Source: Chryseolinea sp. H1M3-3 (GTDB lineage Bacteria > Bacteroidota > Bacteroidia > Cytophagales > Cyclobacteriaceae). Taken from it: DNA of 64,000 bases. The stretch is taken from positions 310,001-374,000 of the forward strand of contig NZ_JARKMY010000002.1 in the NCBI RefSeq assembly GCF_029360725.1, written 5' to 3'. Of the stretch, positions 55,133 to 64,000 are shown one piece after another (the stretch's first letter is position 1; every line of letters starts with the position of its first letter). The notes beneath the pieces are model-generated. The model had not been told where the DNA came from. It did no database searches and saw only the letters and a program-made list of their open reading frames with translations. Made by a program: the position numbers and the translations under genes.

Positions 55133-57640
55133 TTAAACCTCAAACTTCAAGCTTTTATTGATCGACTGAACAAGTTTAGCGACATCCGCCTTCGCATCCA
55201 TGAGTTCAACCATAAGCTCAGACACTGGTGTACCCTCAACCAGCTCGTTTTCGATATCATGCAGCTCTGATGACAATGACCTTGCACCCATTTGACCGAC
55301 GCGTCCGGCTAGCTTATGAACAATTTCCCTGATCATACCAGCTTCCGGTTTTTTCAAGCATTCAGTCAAACGTTGTAAATCCTTCTCAGTCTCTTCTTGA
55401 AATTGTGATAGGATAGATTGAAACAACGCTTCATCGCCCATGGTAATTTTCCGGAGCATCGACAAATCCAAGGCAATAGAATCTCTATTTTCTTGAACGG
55501 CTCGTTCCGCTGATCTTACGCCTAATACTTCAAGAAGTTCCTCCTCCCTGAACGGTTTGGAAAGAATGATGTCGAATCCTTCCTTAAGTAATTGCTCTTT
55601 TTCTTGTGAAAACACGTGTGCCGTAAGTGCGACAAAAACAGTTTTACTGCTATACCTTTCCTTGAGTGCATGGCACAAATCAACGCCGTTGATGCTGGGC
55701 ATACGTATGTCCATAAAGATATGTGTTACCGCAGGGTCTGGATCCTGGTGAATTAACTTGCCCGCATCATTGTAAGTAATGAATTCAATTTGATTCTTTT
55801 TTAAGATCAAACTGCACAGCTTTAAAATCATCGCATCATCATCCACCACAATTACTTTTCCTGAGAAAGGAGCCGCATTTGTTTTAGCGGTGATTTCGGG
55901 TTGACTGGTTTTCTCCGTTTCTTTTTCAAACTTGATTTCAACCATGAATGTTGATCCGTGTCCAGGCTCACTGGTTACATTTAAAGATCCACCTTGCGCT
56001 TCCGCAAGCGATTTTGCAATTGTAAGTCCTAAACCCGTGCCTCCAAAGTTATGAGTGATGAAGGAATTAGCCTGTTCAAATTGATTGAATATCTTCTTAA
56101 GGTCTTCCTGGCGTATACCTATACCGGTATCCATAATTTCAAAAGTACAATTCACACCGTTTTTATCTTCTTTAGTTTTGAGTGTGATTTTGACATAACC
56201 TTTGGTGGTAAATTTAATGGCATTACCAATCAGGTTGTATAATATTTGCCGCAAACGGAATGGATCTCCCAACAGCTGATAGTCAGATGACTTTTCCAAA
56301 TCCAACAGAAGGGTCAACCTTTTTCTTTCTGCTTGAATCCGCATCGCTGATTCCACTTCTTTTAATAAGGAATATAAGCTAAAGGGTGCCTTTACCAGAT
56401 TAAAGCTTCCTGACGAAATCCGGCTGTAGTCCAGTACTTCGTTAACAATATGCAGCAAGTGTTCTGAGGAACTGTTGATTGCACCAACGGCTTCCAGGTG
56501 TGGACCGTGATAGTTTTTTAATTGTTCGGAAAAACCAATGATGGATTGTAGCGGTGTCCGGATTTCGTGACTCATGTTGGCTAAAAAGCGCTGTTTGATT
56601 TTGCTTAATTCTTCAGCTTCTTCTTTCGCTTTTTCCAGTTGTTCTTTATAGAAGTTGCTTCTGGTGATGTCTGTCCAGATAAGGTAAACAAGTACAGCGG
56701 CACCTAGAAAAAAAACCAACAACAAAATACTGATCCGGGATATGTTTTGTGTTACTACCGTTACTGCACGACTATTATTCGCGTGCATCTTTGATAATTC
56801 TTCATTTTCAACTTCATGAAGAACTCCCAATAATTGAGTCACAAAAAGACTATTGGAATTGATAAGCGCCAATTCCTGTTCCATCAGTTTTCTGTTTTCA
56901 GCACGTTGTTCCTTGTCAAGGTCCATCATGATTTTTCCAACCTCCTCCAGTGCTTTATTCTGTCGTGCAACGGATAACGTATCGATAGTAACACTTACTT
57001 CTTCCTGCACTTGGAATTGCGTAGTGTCGGGAGCTTTTTTCTTTCTTCCGAAGAGACGCGCCAACCTGGATCGCTGATCTTTCTGTTCGATCACAGTATC
57101 TTTGGTGTACGTAGTGACAACTTTCTTTTCCGTGGTCACAACGTTTGTATCTACTTTAATCTTCTCTGTTTCAATTATCGTTGAAAGTGTATCCAGGCGG
57201 TACGACATCCTCGTGTTATTGATCAAGTCTGACCTTAGTTTGAGATAAGAGATAAAAAGCCGGTTGCGCTTGTTCAGTATGTTTTTCATCGATAGCAAAC
57301 GCTGATGTTGCGTGCTATCCCATGGCATCAGGCGAAGAGAATCAATCTTATCTACCATCGATTTTGATTGAATCAGAAATGCCTCATATGGCTTCCCGGG
57401 ATTCTTGATGGCATCTGCCCGCTGCAGCTGATCTAATCGCGTAATCTCTTGAAATAATGTATTGAGGGATTTAAGTTTTTCATTCGGAACAGACAATTGG
57501 TCTACGGTTGACATCATCTCCCTAAAACCAAAACGGGTAATGCCCAACGCCAGTAATATGGCCACAAAAACCAACAGAAAACCCGCCAGGACTTTTCTTT
57601 TTACAGAGTTTGGATGTAGCTTCTCTTTTATAGACTGCAT
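55133..57640 (-). CDS. Hybrid sensor histidine kinase with REC and Hpt domains
   Basis: 835 residues: membrane helix near 16-36, a long periplasmic helical sensor (about 38-300) with a KKVVTTYTK-type insert, second helix near 305-325, HisKA with His about 358 (NMSHEIRTPLQS), HATPase with GTGLGLTIAKS, REC with DIRMPSING (Asp about 643), and a C-terminal Hpt with VHKLAGRVGQMGA (His about 773). A complete phosphorelay in one chain. The end point is probably the sigma-54 regulator encoded next door. Signal unknown. Confidence 0.93.
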   Translation of the reverse strand: MQSIKEKLHPNSVKRKVLAGFLLVFVAILLALGITRFGFREMMSTVDQLSVPNEKLKSLNTLFQEITRLDQLQRADAIKNPGKPYEAFLIQSKSMVDKIDSLRLMPWDSTQHQRLLSMKNILNKRNRLFISYLKLRSDLINNTRMSYRLDTLSTIIETEKIKVDTNVVTTEKKVVTTYTKDTVIEQKDQRSRLARLFGRKKKAPDTTQFQVQEEVSVTIDTLSVARQNKALEEVGKIMMDLDKEQRAENRKLMEQELALINSNSLFVTQLLGVLHEVENEELSKMHANNSRAVTVVTQNISRISILLLVFFLGAAVLVYLIWTDITRSNFYKEQLEKAKEEAEELSKIKQRFLANMSHEIRTPLQSIIGFSEQLKNYHGPHLEAVGAINSSSEHLLHIVNEVLDYSRISSGSFNLVKAPFSLYSLLKEVESAMRIQAERKRLTLLLDLEKSSDYQLLGDPFRLRQILYNLIGNAIKFTTKGYVKITLKTKEDKNGVNCTFEIMDTGIGIRQEDLKKIFNQFEQANSFITHNFGGTGLGLTIAKSLAEAQGGSLNVTSEPGHGSTFMVEIKFEKETEKTSQPEITAKTNAAPFSGKVIVVDDDAMILKLCSLILKKNQIEFITYNDAGKLIHQDPDPAVTHIFMDIRMPSINGVDLCHALKERYSSKTVFVALTAHVFSQEKEQLLKEGFDIILSKPFREEELLEVLGVRSAERAVQENRDSIALDLSMLRKITMGDEALFQSILSQFQEETEKDLQRLTECLKKPEAGMIREIVHKLAGRVGQMGARSLSSELHDIENELVEGTPVSELMVELMDAKADVAKLVQSINKSLKFEV

Positions 57641-57766
57641 GGGCTAAGGACTACGGAATCGTTACGAAGGTAACAGTTATTATACCAACGAATAAACCCT
57701 AAAAAGAATTTACGGGTTTGGTATTATTTCTAAACCTGCTGGATCCAATAAAGTTTTTGCCAAAAA

Positions 57767-59227
57767 TTACCCATAAACCCATTTTACAAGGGTAAGAGAT
57801 GCCAGAAAACAAATGATTATCGAAACAATATCCAATAATATTCCAGCTTTAACCATGTCTTTCATCCTGATGTATCCGCTTGAAAAAACAATAGCGTTTG
57901 GAGGTGTTGCGATTGGGAACATAAATCCGATACTGGCCGCTAAGGTCACAGGCATAGCCAATAAAACAGGATTGATATGCATACTGTCGGCGATCCCAAA
58001 AATGACCGGCACAAAGATTTGCACAAGGGCCACATTGCTCATGAATTCCGAAAGTAACACCGTCGCGACGATAAGCGCTAAGACTAATCCAACATTAAAA
58101 GAACTTTGCCCGGCGATCCACTGTCCTACAGTTTGAATGATGCCCGTGTGCTCAAGGCCTTCAGCAAGGCATAATCCGCCGCCAAAGAGAAATAGAATGC
58201 CCCATTGTAAATGATACGTATCACGCCATGTGAGCAAAAACCGTGAAGTCCGTAAATCAACAGGTACTACAAACATCAATATACCGCCCATCATAGCAAT
58301 GTTTGTATCATTGAGCAGGTCTTGTTTGAAAATATAGTTATTCCACGCTTGTTGAAAAATCCAAAAGAAGGATGTTAATGCGAAAATGGCTAATACAAGT
58401 TTCTCTTCACGGGAGACGTTGCCTAACTCGTGAAGCTTGGTTTTAATCAGCTCGTCTGTGCCTTCTATTTTACTAAGATGGTTTGGAAAGAGTACCCTCG
58501 TGATAATAAGATGGGTGCTCGAAAGTAAAAGTGCGGCTACCGGTACGCCTACCAGCATCCATTTTCCAAAATCAAGTTTTTGGTGATAGAATTCATCTAA
58601 TAAACCGGCAAAAACTACGTTTGGTGGTGTTCCAATAATCGTCGCCAAGCCACCCAACGTTGCAGCGTAGCCTACCATCAACAGGAGGCCCATGGCAAAA
58701 TTCCTTTCATTCCTTGGAAGATCGTGTGGCATGACCGTTGGATCGCTTTTCAAAAGATTGATTACCGATAAAGCAATCGGAAGCATCATCATAGCGGTGG
58801 CGGTGTTGCTTATCCACATGCTGATGAACCCTGTCGCAATCATGAACCCTAAAATAATTCCGTTGCCGGAAGTGCCAGTTACACGGATGAGATTCAAAGC
58901 TATACGTTCGTGTAAACGATGTTTTTCTAACGCAAGCGCGATCATAAAACCGCCTAAAAAAAGAAAGATAATGGGATTGGCATAAGGTGCGGCCGCTTCT
59001 CTCATCTTCATAACGCCTAACAACGGGAACAAGATCAACGGGAGAAACGATGTAACAGGTATAGGCACGGCCTCCGCCACCCACCAGGTAATCATCCATG
59101 CTGCGATAGCCACGACTTTATTGGCGCCAGGAGAAATGAAGGTGTCGGGAAGCGTGATCCAGAGGATTACAAATAGCAAAGGGCCTAAAAAAAATCCAAA
59201 TTGACGGCTTGACTGTACGATATTCAC
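57767..59227 (-). CDS. DASS-family sodium:anion symporter (SLC13-like)
   Basis: 486 residues with about eleven membrane helices, GTG start at 59227. Family features: KVVAIAAWMITWWVAEAVPIPVTSFLP split as AWMITWWVAEAVPIPVTS, ISNTATAMMMLPIA (the SNT sodium motif), ATIIGTPPNVVF and, in the second repeat, EFMSNVALVQIF and PIATPPNAIVF. Imports dicarboxylates or sulfate-like anions with Na+. Substrate unresolved. Confidence 0.92.
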   Translation of the reverse strand: MNIVQSSRQFGFFLGPLLFVILWITLPDTFISPGANKVVAIAAWMITWWVAEAVPIPVTSFLPLILFPLLGVMKMREAAAPYANPIIFLFLGGFMIALALEKHRLHERIALNLIRVTGTSGNGIILGFMIATGFISMWISNTATAMMMLPIALSVINLLKSDPTVMPHDLPRNERNFAMGLLLMVGYAATLGGLATIIGTPPNVVFAGLLDEFYHQKLDFGKWMLVGVPVAALLLSSTHLIITRVLFPNHLSKIEGTDELIKTKLHELGNVSREEKLVLAIFALTSFFWIFQQAWNNYIFKQDLLNDTNIAMMGGILMFVVPVDLRTSRFLLTWRDTYHLQWGILFLFGGGLCLAEGLEHTGIIQTVGQWIAGQSSFNVGLVLALIVATVLLSEFMSNVALVQIFVPVIFGIADSMHINPVLLAMPVTLAASIGFMFPIATPPNAIVFSSGYIRMKDMVKAGILLDIVSIIICFLASLTLVKWVYG

Positions 59228-59439
59228 AAATACAATTCTTCAGTTAATCAAAACTAGGCCTTTTGCTTAGGTCTTCAAATATATTTTCAGGCATTTCGAG
59301 GCGTTTTAAACGATTGAAGCTAAAATTGGATCGACAATGGGTTATGTGGCTGTGTTTAACGTATAGGAAATAATAATTTTGAATCATTAAAATAAAAATT
59401 CGGTTAACATCGACTACTTGTTTATACACGCTGAACGCT

Positions 59440-59994
59440 ATGGATGTGGCCATGCAAATGAAAGAACAAACTTTTCTCAAGGAGAAAGACCGGTTGTTAG
59501 GGTTCATCCGAAACCGGGTTTCCAATCTTGAGGAGGCTGAAGATATCCTTCAGGATGTGTTCTACCAATTCATTGCCGGGTACGAGACAATTGATTCCCT
59601 TGACCGTGTAACCTCATGGTTGTTTTCAGTAGCGCGAAATAAGATTATCGACCGCTATCGAAAAAACGCTGCAAGACCCAAGCAATCTGATTTGGAAATT
59701 CATTCCGGTTCGGAAGATGGTGCTCCGTTAACACTTCAGGAGATCCTGCCAGATTTGGGAAATACGCCGGAAGATGTCTTGCTGAGAGAGGTAATCTGGG
59801 AAGCGATTATGGAAGCACTGGATGAATTACCTCCTGAGCAACGTGAGATATTTATTTTAAATGAAATTGAAGAACAAAGTTTCCGCGAAATAGCGGAGAA
59901 AACAAAGGTATCCATCAATACGCTTTTGTCCCGTAAGCGGTATGCCATCCTTTCCCTGCGCAAGAAATTACAACGACTTTATGATACCATGTAA
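59440..59994 (+). CDS. ECF RNA polymerase sigma factor
   Basis: 184 residues. Region 2: EEAEDILQDVFYQFI and RVTSWLFSVARNKIIDRYRK; region 4: LPPEQREIFILNEIEEQSFREIAE and SINTLLSRKRYAILSLRKKL. A two-residue-shorter or longer start (59452, 59458) is possible. The small membrane protein 12 nt downstream is probably its cotranscribed partner, possibly an anti-sigma or sensor. Confidence 0.92.
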   Translation: MDVAMQMKEQTFLKEKDRLLGFIRNRVSNLEEAEDILQDVFYQFIAGYETIDSLDRVTSWLFSVARNKIIDRYRKNAARPKQSDLEIHSGSEDGAPLTLQEILPDLGNTPEDVLLREVIWEAIMEALDELPPEQREIFILNEIEEQSFREIAEKTKVSINTLLSRKRYAILSLRKKLQRLYDTM

Positions 59995-60006
59995 AATTCG
60001 AGGGTT

Positions 60007-60342
60007 ATGAAAAGAGGTGGAATGTTTTTAAAGTGTGTTTTAGCCATTATACTGGCAATAATCTTTTTCTCGTGGGTTACCTATCTTCTTTGGAACTGGT
60101 TGGTCCCTGTATTATTTAATGGCCCCATCATTACATACTGGCAGGCTCTAGGATTATTAGCGCTTACCAAGATTTTGTTTTTTGGAATCGGCGGAAAGCG
60201 CCAATGCTATCCCGAGGGTTCAGGTCATGGACATTGGAAATATAGATTCTACGAGAAACTTTCGTCCCTAACGCCTGAAGAACGCGAAGCCTTTAAAAAG
60301 AAAATGCGCGATAAATGGTGTACTCCGCCTGATAAAGAATAA
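60007..60342 (+). CDS. Small membrane protein downstream of ECF sigma factor
   Basis: 111 residues: two hydrophobic segments (about 9-30, 43-60), then a cytoplasmic/soluble tail with the pattern KLSSLTPEEREAFKKKMRDKW, reminiscent of Spy/CpxP-like LTPEER segments. Also GKRQCYPEGSGHGHWKYR with His. Function unknown. Confidence 0.7.
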   Translation: MKRGGMFLKCVLAIILAIIFFSWVTYLLWNWLVPVLFNGPIITYWQALGLLALTKILFFGIGGKRQCYPEGSGHGHWKYRFYEKLSSLTPEEREAFKKKMRDKWCTPPDKE

Positions 60343-60508
60343 AAAATGTTAACATGTTTGTCCAGATTGAGAAGTTTCAGTTGTCATAACAACAATTGAT
60401 AATTATAGGGACGTGCGTAATTCAAACGATTGAGGTCGGCGCAACAAAAAAATAATAAAAAAATTCAAAAATAATTAAAACCTCAAATGGGTTATGACGT
60501 TCAAGGAA

Positions 60509-60550
60509 ACTACGGAAACTTTGGTAATGTTTAAAGTTTCCATAGTTTTG
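60509..60550 (+). promoter_or_regulatory. TetR operator overlapping the efflux-operon promoter
   Basis: The near-perfect palindrome ACTACGGAAACTTT (60509-60522) / AAAGTTTCCATAGT (60533-60546) has one mismatch and a 10-nt centre. Inside it lies a full promoter: TTTG (60520-60523), 19 nt, TAGTTTTG (60543-60550). Transcription should start close to the ATG at 60556, giving a leaderless or nearly leaderless mRNA. A repressor bound here would block the promoter. Confidence 0.85.
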
Positions 60551-60555
60551 CGCCC

Positions 60556-61188
60556 ATGGAACAAATAGAACAGCTGGACATCAAAAAGAAGATTTTAAAG
60601 GCCGCTGAAAATCTTTTTATGAAATATGGTGTGCGTAGCATTTCAATGGATGATATATCCCGTCATTTATCCGTGTCGAAAAAGACGTTATACCAACACT
60701 TTGCGGATAAAGAGGATATTGTTTCCATGACATGTCAGGCGCACATTGAAACCGTGGCCAACAGGTTTTTAGAGATTACAAAGAATGCAAAGAATGCAAT
60801 TGATGAGCTGACAAAAATTTCAATTTGTCTAAAACAAAATACGGAAGATACAAACCCCTCATTGCTATTTGATTTGCAGAAGTATCATCCAAAAGCCTGG
60901 AGTGTGTGGCTCAATCACAAGAATAAATTTATTCGCGAGTCGGTGATAAGAAATTTAAAGCAAGGAATAGAAGAAGGTCATTACCGACCTGAATTGAATG
61001 TTGAAATTATTGCCGCTATGCGACTTGAATTAGTACAACTTCCTTTTGATGATAATGCTTTTCCACCGTCACGATTTAAAATGGCGGAAGTGCAAATGCA
61101 GATCTTCGATCATTTTGTACATGGAATCGTTACGGAAAAGGGCAGGAAATTATACCTGAAGTACAAAGAAACATTAGCCAAACTATAA
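60556..61188 (+). CDS. TetR-family regulator of an efflux operon
   Basis: 210 residues with the TetR helix-turn-helix (SMDDISRHLSVSKKTLYQHF, about 30-49) and a C-terminal ligand domain. The palindrome overlapping its promoter suggests autoregulation. The following TolC, MFP and RND genes are on the same strand with short gaps, so it likely controls the whole pump. Confidence 0.93.
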   Translation: MEQIEQLDIKKKILKAAENLFMKYGVRSISMDDISRHLSVSKKTLYQHFADKEDIVSMTCQAHIETVANRFLEITKNAKNAIDELTKISICLKQNTEDTNPSLLFDLQKYHPKAWSVWLNHKNKFIRESVIRNLKQGIEEGHYRPELNVEIIAAMRLELVQLPFDDNAFPPSRFKMAEVQMQIFDHFVHGIVTEKGRKLYLKYKETLAKL

Positions 61189-61221
61189 AAACTTAACTAT
61201 CAACCTACTCTCTACATATCT

Positions 61222-62682
61222 ATGAAACGACTATTATCAATATTAATTATCGGAGTGCCGTTGTGGGTGAACGCTCAAACTACACCCACCAGCCTTACCT
61301 TGGATCAGTGCATCACTTATGCCCTTGAAAACACGGTGGACGTAAAGAACGCGCGTGTAGACGAACAGATAGCTGTAGCCAAAGTCAGAGAAACCAGGGG
61401 AATAGGCTTACCCCAAGTTGACGCTTCTGTAGGTTTAACCCATAACCAGAAACTCCCAAGATTTTTCGCAAGTTATCAAACGGCGCAAAGCTTTTCAGGA
61501 GTCAATGAAGAAACAAAAAAACCGAACTTGGATATCCCTGGCCTAAATCCAACGGATATTGTTGCCATGCAACAGTTTTTTCAATTACCAAGCAGTGGTA
61601 ACGCCGGTATAACCATCAACCAGATACTCTTTAACAGCTCTTACTTAGTTGGTCTAAAAGCAGCGAGTACTTATAAGGAACTTGCTTATAAAACTACCGA
61701 GCAAACAGAGATTCAAATCGTTGAGAATGTTATGAAGGCCTATTATGGTGTTTTAGTTAATAATGAACGAATCACCCTTTTTGATAATAACATTGCGCGT
61801 GTTGATTCCCTGTTACGTACAACCAGAGCGCTACATGAAAATGGGTTCGCTGAAGAAATTGATGTTGATCGTATTCAAGTCACTTTAAATAATCTAAAGT
61901 CTGAACGCCTAAACTTTGTAAATCTTCAGAATTTAAGCTTATCCCTTTTAAAATATCAGATGAATTATCCGATGGATAAAGAACTTTCTGTAACCGGCGA
62001 TTTGTCGAGTCTGCAGGTTGACAAGAGTATTTATAATGAATATCAAAACGGTTGGGATTTTAAAAATCGGATTGAGTACAAGCTTCTTGACACTCAACGG
62101 CGGTTGCTCGAATTAGATGTGAAAAATAAATTCTCTTCGTCGCTGCCGAATTTGTCTGGTTTTGTAAACCTCGGATATTCGACTCAGTCTCCTGATATCG
62201 GTGGTCTCTTTAAAACGACTACGAACCTTGCCGACGCCGGCGGAATCGGACCAGATAAATGGTATTCGTATTCAACCTTTGGTCTTACGCTGAACATTCC
62301 ACTGTTTAGTGGTCTGCAACGTAATTACCAATTACAACAAGCGAAGCTTGAGCTGTTAAAAACCCAAAACAATTTTAATTCCTTAAAACAAAATATTGAT
62401 TTAAGTATTCAACAAAATTCAGTTACATACCAAAACTCACTTGAAACTTTAAAGTCACAAGATCAAAACATGGACTTGGCAGAAAAAGTAGCGCGTGTAA
62501 CAAAAATAAAATACGAACAAGGCGTGGGCTCTAACATCGAAGTTATCGATGCGGAGAGCAGTTTACGCGAAGCACAAGTAAACTATTACAACGCGCTGTA
62601 TGATGCGCTTATCGCAAAGGTTGACTTGGACAAAGCGTTTGCGAAAATCGATCCGACAAAATATGTAACCACCGCTAAATAA
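61222..62682 (+). CDS. TolC-family outer membrane efflux protein
   Basis: 486 residues, signal peptide (...PLWVNAQ, about 19). Two homologous OEP repeats: LDQCITYALENTVDVKNARVDEQIA-type start given by SLTLDQCITYALENT, ALHENGFAEEIDVDRIQ, and the second NLSGFVNLGYS with KYEQGVGSNIEVIDAESSL. Forms the outer membrane channel of the tripartite pump. Gap to TetR is 33 nt. Confidence 0.93.
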   Translation: MKRLLSILIIGVPLWVNAQTTPTSLTLDQCITYALENTVDVKNARVDEQIAVAKVRETRGIGLPQVDASVGLTHNQKLPRFFASYQTAQSFSGVNEETKKPNLDIPGLNPTDIVAMQQFFQLPSSGNAGITINQILFNSSYLVGLKAASTYKELAYKTTEQTEIQIVENVMKAYYGVLVNNERITLFDNNIARVDSLLRTTRALHENGFAEEIDVDRIQVTLNNLKSERLNFVNLQNLSLSLLKYQMNYPMDKELSVTGDLSSLQVDKSIYNEYQNGWDFKNRIEYKLLDTQRRLLELDVKNKFSSSLPNLSGFVNLGYSTQSPDIGGLFKTTTNLADAGGIGPDKWYSYSTFGLTLNIPLFSGLQRNYQLQQAKLELLKTQNNFNSLKQNIDLSIQQNSVTYQNSLETLKSQDQNMDLAEKVARVTKIKYEQGVGSNIEVIDAESSLREAQVNYYNALYDALIAKVDLDKAFAKIDPTKYVTTAK

Positions 62683-62691
62683 GTACTCCCT

Positions 62692-63837
62692 ATGAAAAAT
62701 ATATTCCCTATGAACTCTAAGATTTACACCCGTTTGTCAATAGTGGCTACTGTCGCGTTGTTGGCTGCCTGCAGTGCAGCCACTCCCGACGACAAGCAAG
62801 CTCAGCTCGAAAAGTTAAAAGAACAACAAGCGGATATAACAAAGCAAGTGCAGCAATTGGAAAAAGATCTTGCAAAAGAAAACCCGACCGAAGCAAAGAT
62901 CAGACTGAAAGATGTTGGCGTCACTCAAATATCGCCTGTGCAATTTGAGCATTACGTTCAAACACAAGCTAGCATTGAAGCAGAAGATAATGTCGCTGTA
63001 AGTCCAAAATCTCCTGGCGTTGTCACTCAGGTATATGTGACGGAAGGTCAGCAAGTGTCCAAAGGACAATCACTTGCACAGATCGATAATTCCATTCTTG
63101 TCGGTAGCATTGAATCCATGAAGTCTCAATTGGAACTTGCTAAAACTGTTTTTGAACGTCAGGAAAATCTTTGGAAACAAAAGATTGGAACGGAAGTCCA
63201 GTACCTGGAAGCAAAATCCAGAAAGGAAAGCCTGGAGCGTCAACTTAGCTCACTAGAAGAGCAGAATAACGCGTTGCGGATCAAATCACCAATCAATGGT
63301 ACAGTAGACGAAGTAATGGCAAAAGTTGGCGAAGCTGTTGCGCCAGGTCAACCTGCCTTCCGTGTAGTAAACACATCGGACTTAAAGCTTACGGCAAAAG
63401 TTTCTGAGGCGTATTCAACTCAGATCAAAAAAGGAAATAAGGTTAAGGTAACTATCCCTGAACTTAAAAAGGATCTCGAGTCTACCGTAACGTTTGTGGG
63501 CAGAACGATCGACCCATTGTCACGGACGTTTACAGTTGAAATCAAATTACCTTCAGAAAAAGATCTCCGCCCAAATATGACTGGGATTGTGAAAATCATT
63601 CACCATACTGAACCCACTGCACTGGTGGTTCCTATCAATGCTGTACAGGATGTCAACGGAGAAAAAATTGTATTCGTGGCTGAAACGAGTGGCAAGAATA
63701 CAGTGGCTCGTAAAAAAGTAGTGAAGGTCGAAGGAGTCTACAATGGCCAGGCTCAAGTAACCGGAATCAATGCTGGAGATAAGGTGGTGACCTTTGGTTA
63801 CCAAGGCCTCAATGACGGCGAATTCCTGAAAATATAG
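62692..63837 (+). CDS. RND efflux periplasmic adaptor (MFP) lipoprotein
   Basis: 381 residues from the ATG at 62692 (ATG at 62710 also possible). The signal ends in a lipobox (ALLAAC). Then a coiled-coil hairpin interrupted by a lipoyl domain (VSPKSPGVVTQVYVTEGQQVSKGQ and SPINGTVDEVMAKVGEAV), beta-barrel, and membrane-proximal domain. Links TolC to the RND pump. Confidence 0.93.
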   Translation: MKNIFPMNSKIYTRLSIVATVALLAACSAATPDDKQAQLEKLKEQQADITKQVQQLEKDLAKENPTEAKIRLKDVGVTQISPVQFEHYVQTQASIEAEDNVAVSPKSPGVVTQVYVTEGQQVSKGQSLAQIDNSILVGSIESMKSQLELAKTVFERQENLWKQKIGTEVQYLEAKSRKESLERQLSSLEEQNNALRIKSPINGTVDEVMAKVGEAVAPGQPAFRVVNTSDLKLTAKVSEAYSTQIKKGNKVKVTIPELKKDLESTVTFVGRTIDPLSRTFTVEIKLPSEKDLRPNMTGIVKIIHHTEPTALVVPINAVQDVNGEKIVFVAETSGKNTVARKKVVKVEGVYNGQAQVTGINAGDKVVTFGYQGLNDGEFLKI

Positions 63838-63844
63838 TGTGATG

Positions 63845-63872
63845 AAACATGGATCATGCTTGATCCATTGTT
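63845..63872 (+). other. Intercistronic hairpin between adaptor and RND genes
   Basis: ATGGATCA (63849-63856) and TGATCCAT (63861-63868) form an 8-bp stem with a TGCT loop, extendable by AAAC/GTTT pairs with one bulge. No U run, so perhaps an mRNA-stability element or weak attenuator. Confidence 0.5.
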
Positions 63873-63899
63873 TCTCCATCATTTCTAACACTCTACAAT

Positions 63900-64000
63900 A
63901 TGCAAGACATCGAAAGAGAATTTAAGCCCACCAGTTGGGCGATCGACAATAAGGTGAGTATTTACGTCGCCACAATCCTTGTATGTATCGCTGGTATCAC
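63900..64000 (+). CDS. RND efflux inner-membrane transporter, 5' end only
   Basis: From the ATG at 63900 the frame reads MQDIEREFKPTSWAIDNKVS followed by a hydrophobic helix (IYVATILVCIAGI) to the window edge. The position after TolC and MFP genes and the start pattern (SWAIDNKVSIYV) match AcrB/HAE-type pumps. Only 33 residues are visible. Confidence 0.85.
   Translation, partial: MQDIEREFKPTSWAIDNKVSIYVATILVCIAGI

Noticed and set aside
1-64000. CRISPR array, tRNA or rRNA genes, insertion sequences, prophage
   Set aside because: No regular repeat-spacer pattern, cloverleaf, rRNA core or transposase/integrase sequence was seen.

Overview
The window looks like a chromosomal piece of a Bacteroidota bacterium, most likely of the Cytophagales/Chitinophagales kind. 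The grounds are promoter-like TAnnTTTG motifs, sometimes with an upstream TTTG (for example 9809-9840 and 60520-60550), the near absence of Shine-Dalgarno sequences, occasional TTG/GTG starts, proteins of families typical of this phylum, and a large aryl-polyene/flexirubin-type pigment locus. No rRNA, tRNA, CRISPR array, prophage or insertion sequence was recognised.

Layout. 1-8.4 kb is carbohydrate metabolism: galM (cut by the window edge) and galK on the minus strand, msrB, a glucose-dehydrogenase-like SDR, a GH63/MGH1-like glucosidase and a glycogen-debranching-type amylo-alpha-1,6-glucosidase. 8.4-19.2 kb is mixed housekeeping: purB, a PaaE-like flavin/2Fe-2S reductase, a divergent HxlR regulator with a membrane protein, a minus-strand set (SMP-30-like lactonase lipoprotein, CBU_0592-type membrane protein, CDF metal exporter), a lipoprotein, a GlcG/HbpS-like protein, and a LolD/FtsX-type ABC transporter followed by a secreted OB-fold-like, Cys-containing protein.

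19.4-44.9 kb is the highlight: about 26 same-strand, tightly packed and often overlapping genes forming a type II polyketide locus. A tyrosine-ammonia-lyase-like enzyme would make 4-coumarate; a PaaK-like ligase would activate it; two ACPs, three intact ketosynthases, one chain-length-factor-like KS with all catalytic residues lost, a half-length degenerate KS, a ketoreductase and two hot-dog dehydratases with complementary active-site losses would build the polyene. A halogenase-like flavoenzyme, an O-methyltransferase, a CrtI-like oxidoreductase, two acyltransferase domains, a GT2 glycosyltransferase, a NodB deacetylase-like protein, LolA, a lipoprotein, a membrane-anchored C45 acyltransferase-like protein and an MMPL-PlsC-methyltransferase triple fusion suggest tailoring and export to the outer membrane. 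No darA/darB (dialkylresorcinol) genes are present, so the product may be an aryl polyene carboxylate/ester, or the resorcinol half is made elsewhere. A run of eleven A at 35781-35791 separates the GT2 frame from a DUF2062 frame that has no start of its own.

45-64 kb returns to general functions: two secreted/lipoproteins, a BNR-repeat protein, ahcY, a sugar MFS transporter, an ECF sigma/anti-sigma pair, a DUF6249-like protein, an 18-bp-stem palindromic repeat, a secreted Ala/Pro-rich protein, a convergent sigma-54 response regulator and hybrid histidine kinase, a DASS anion symporter, another ECF sigma factor with a small membrane protein, and a TetR-TolC-MFP-RND efflux operon with a clear operator/promoter, cut by the right edge.
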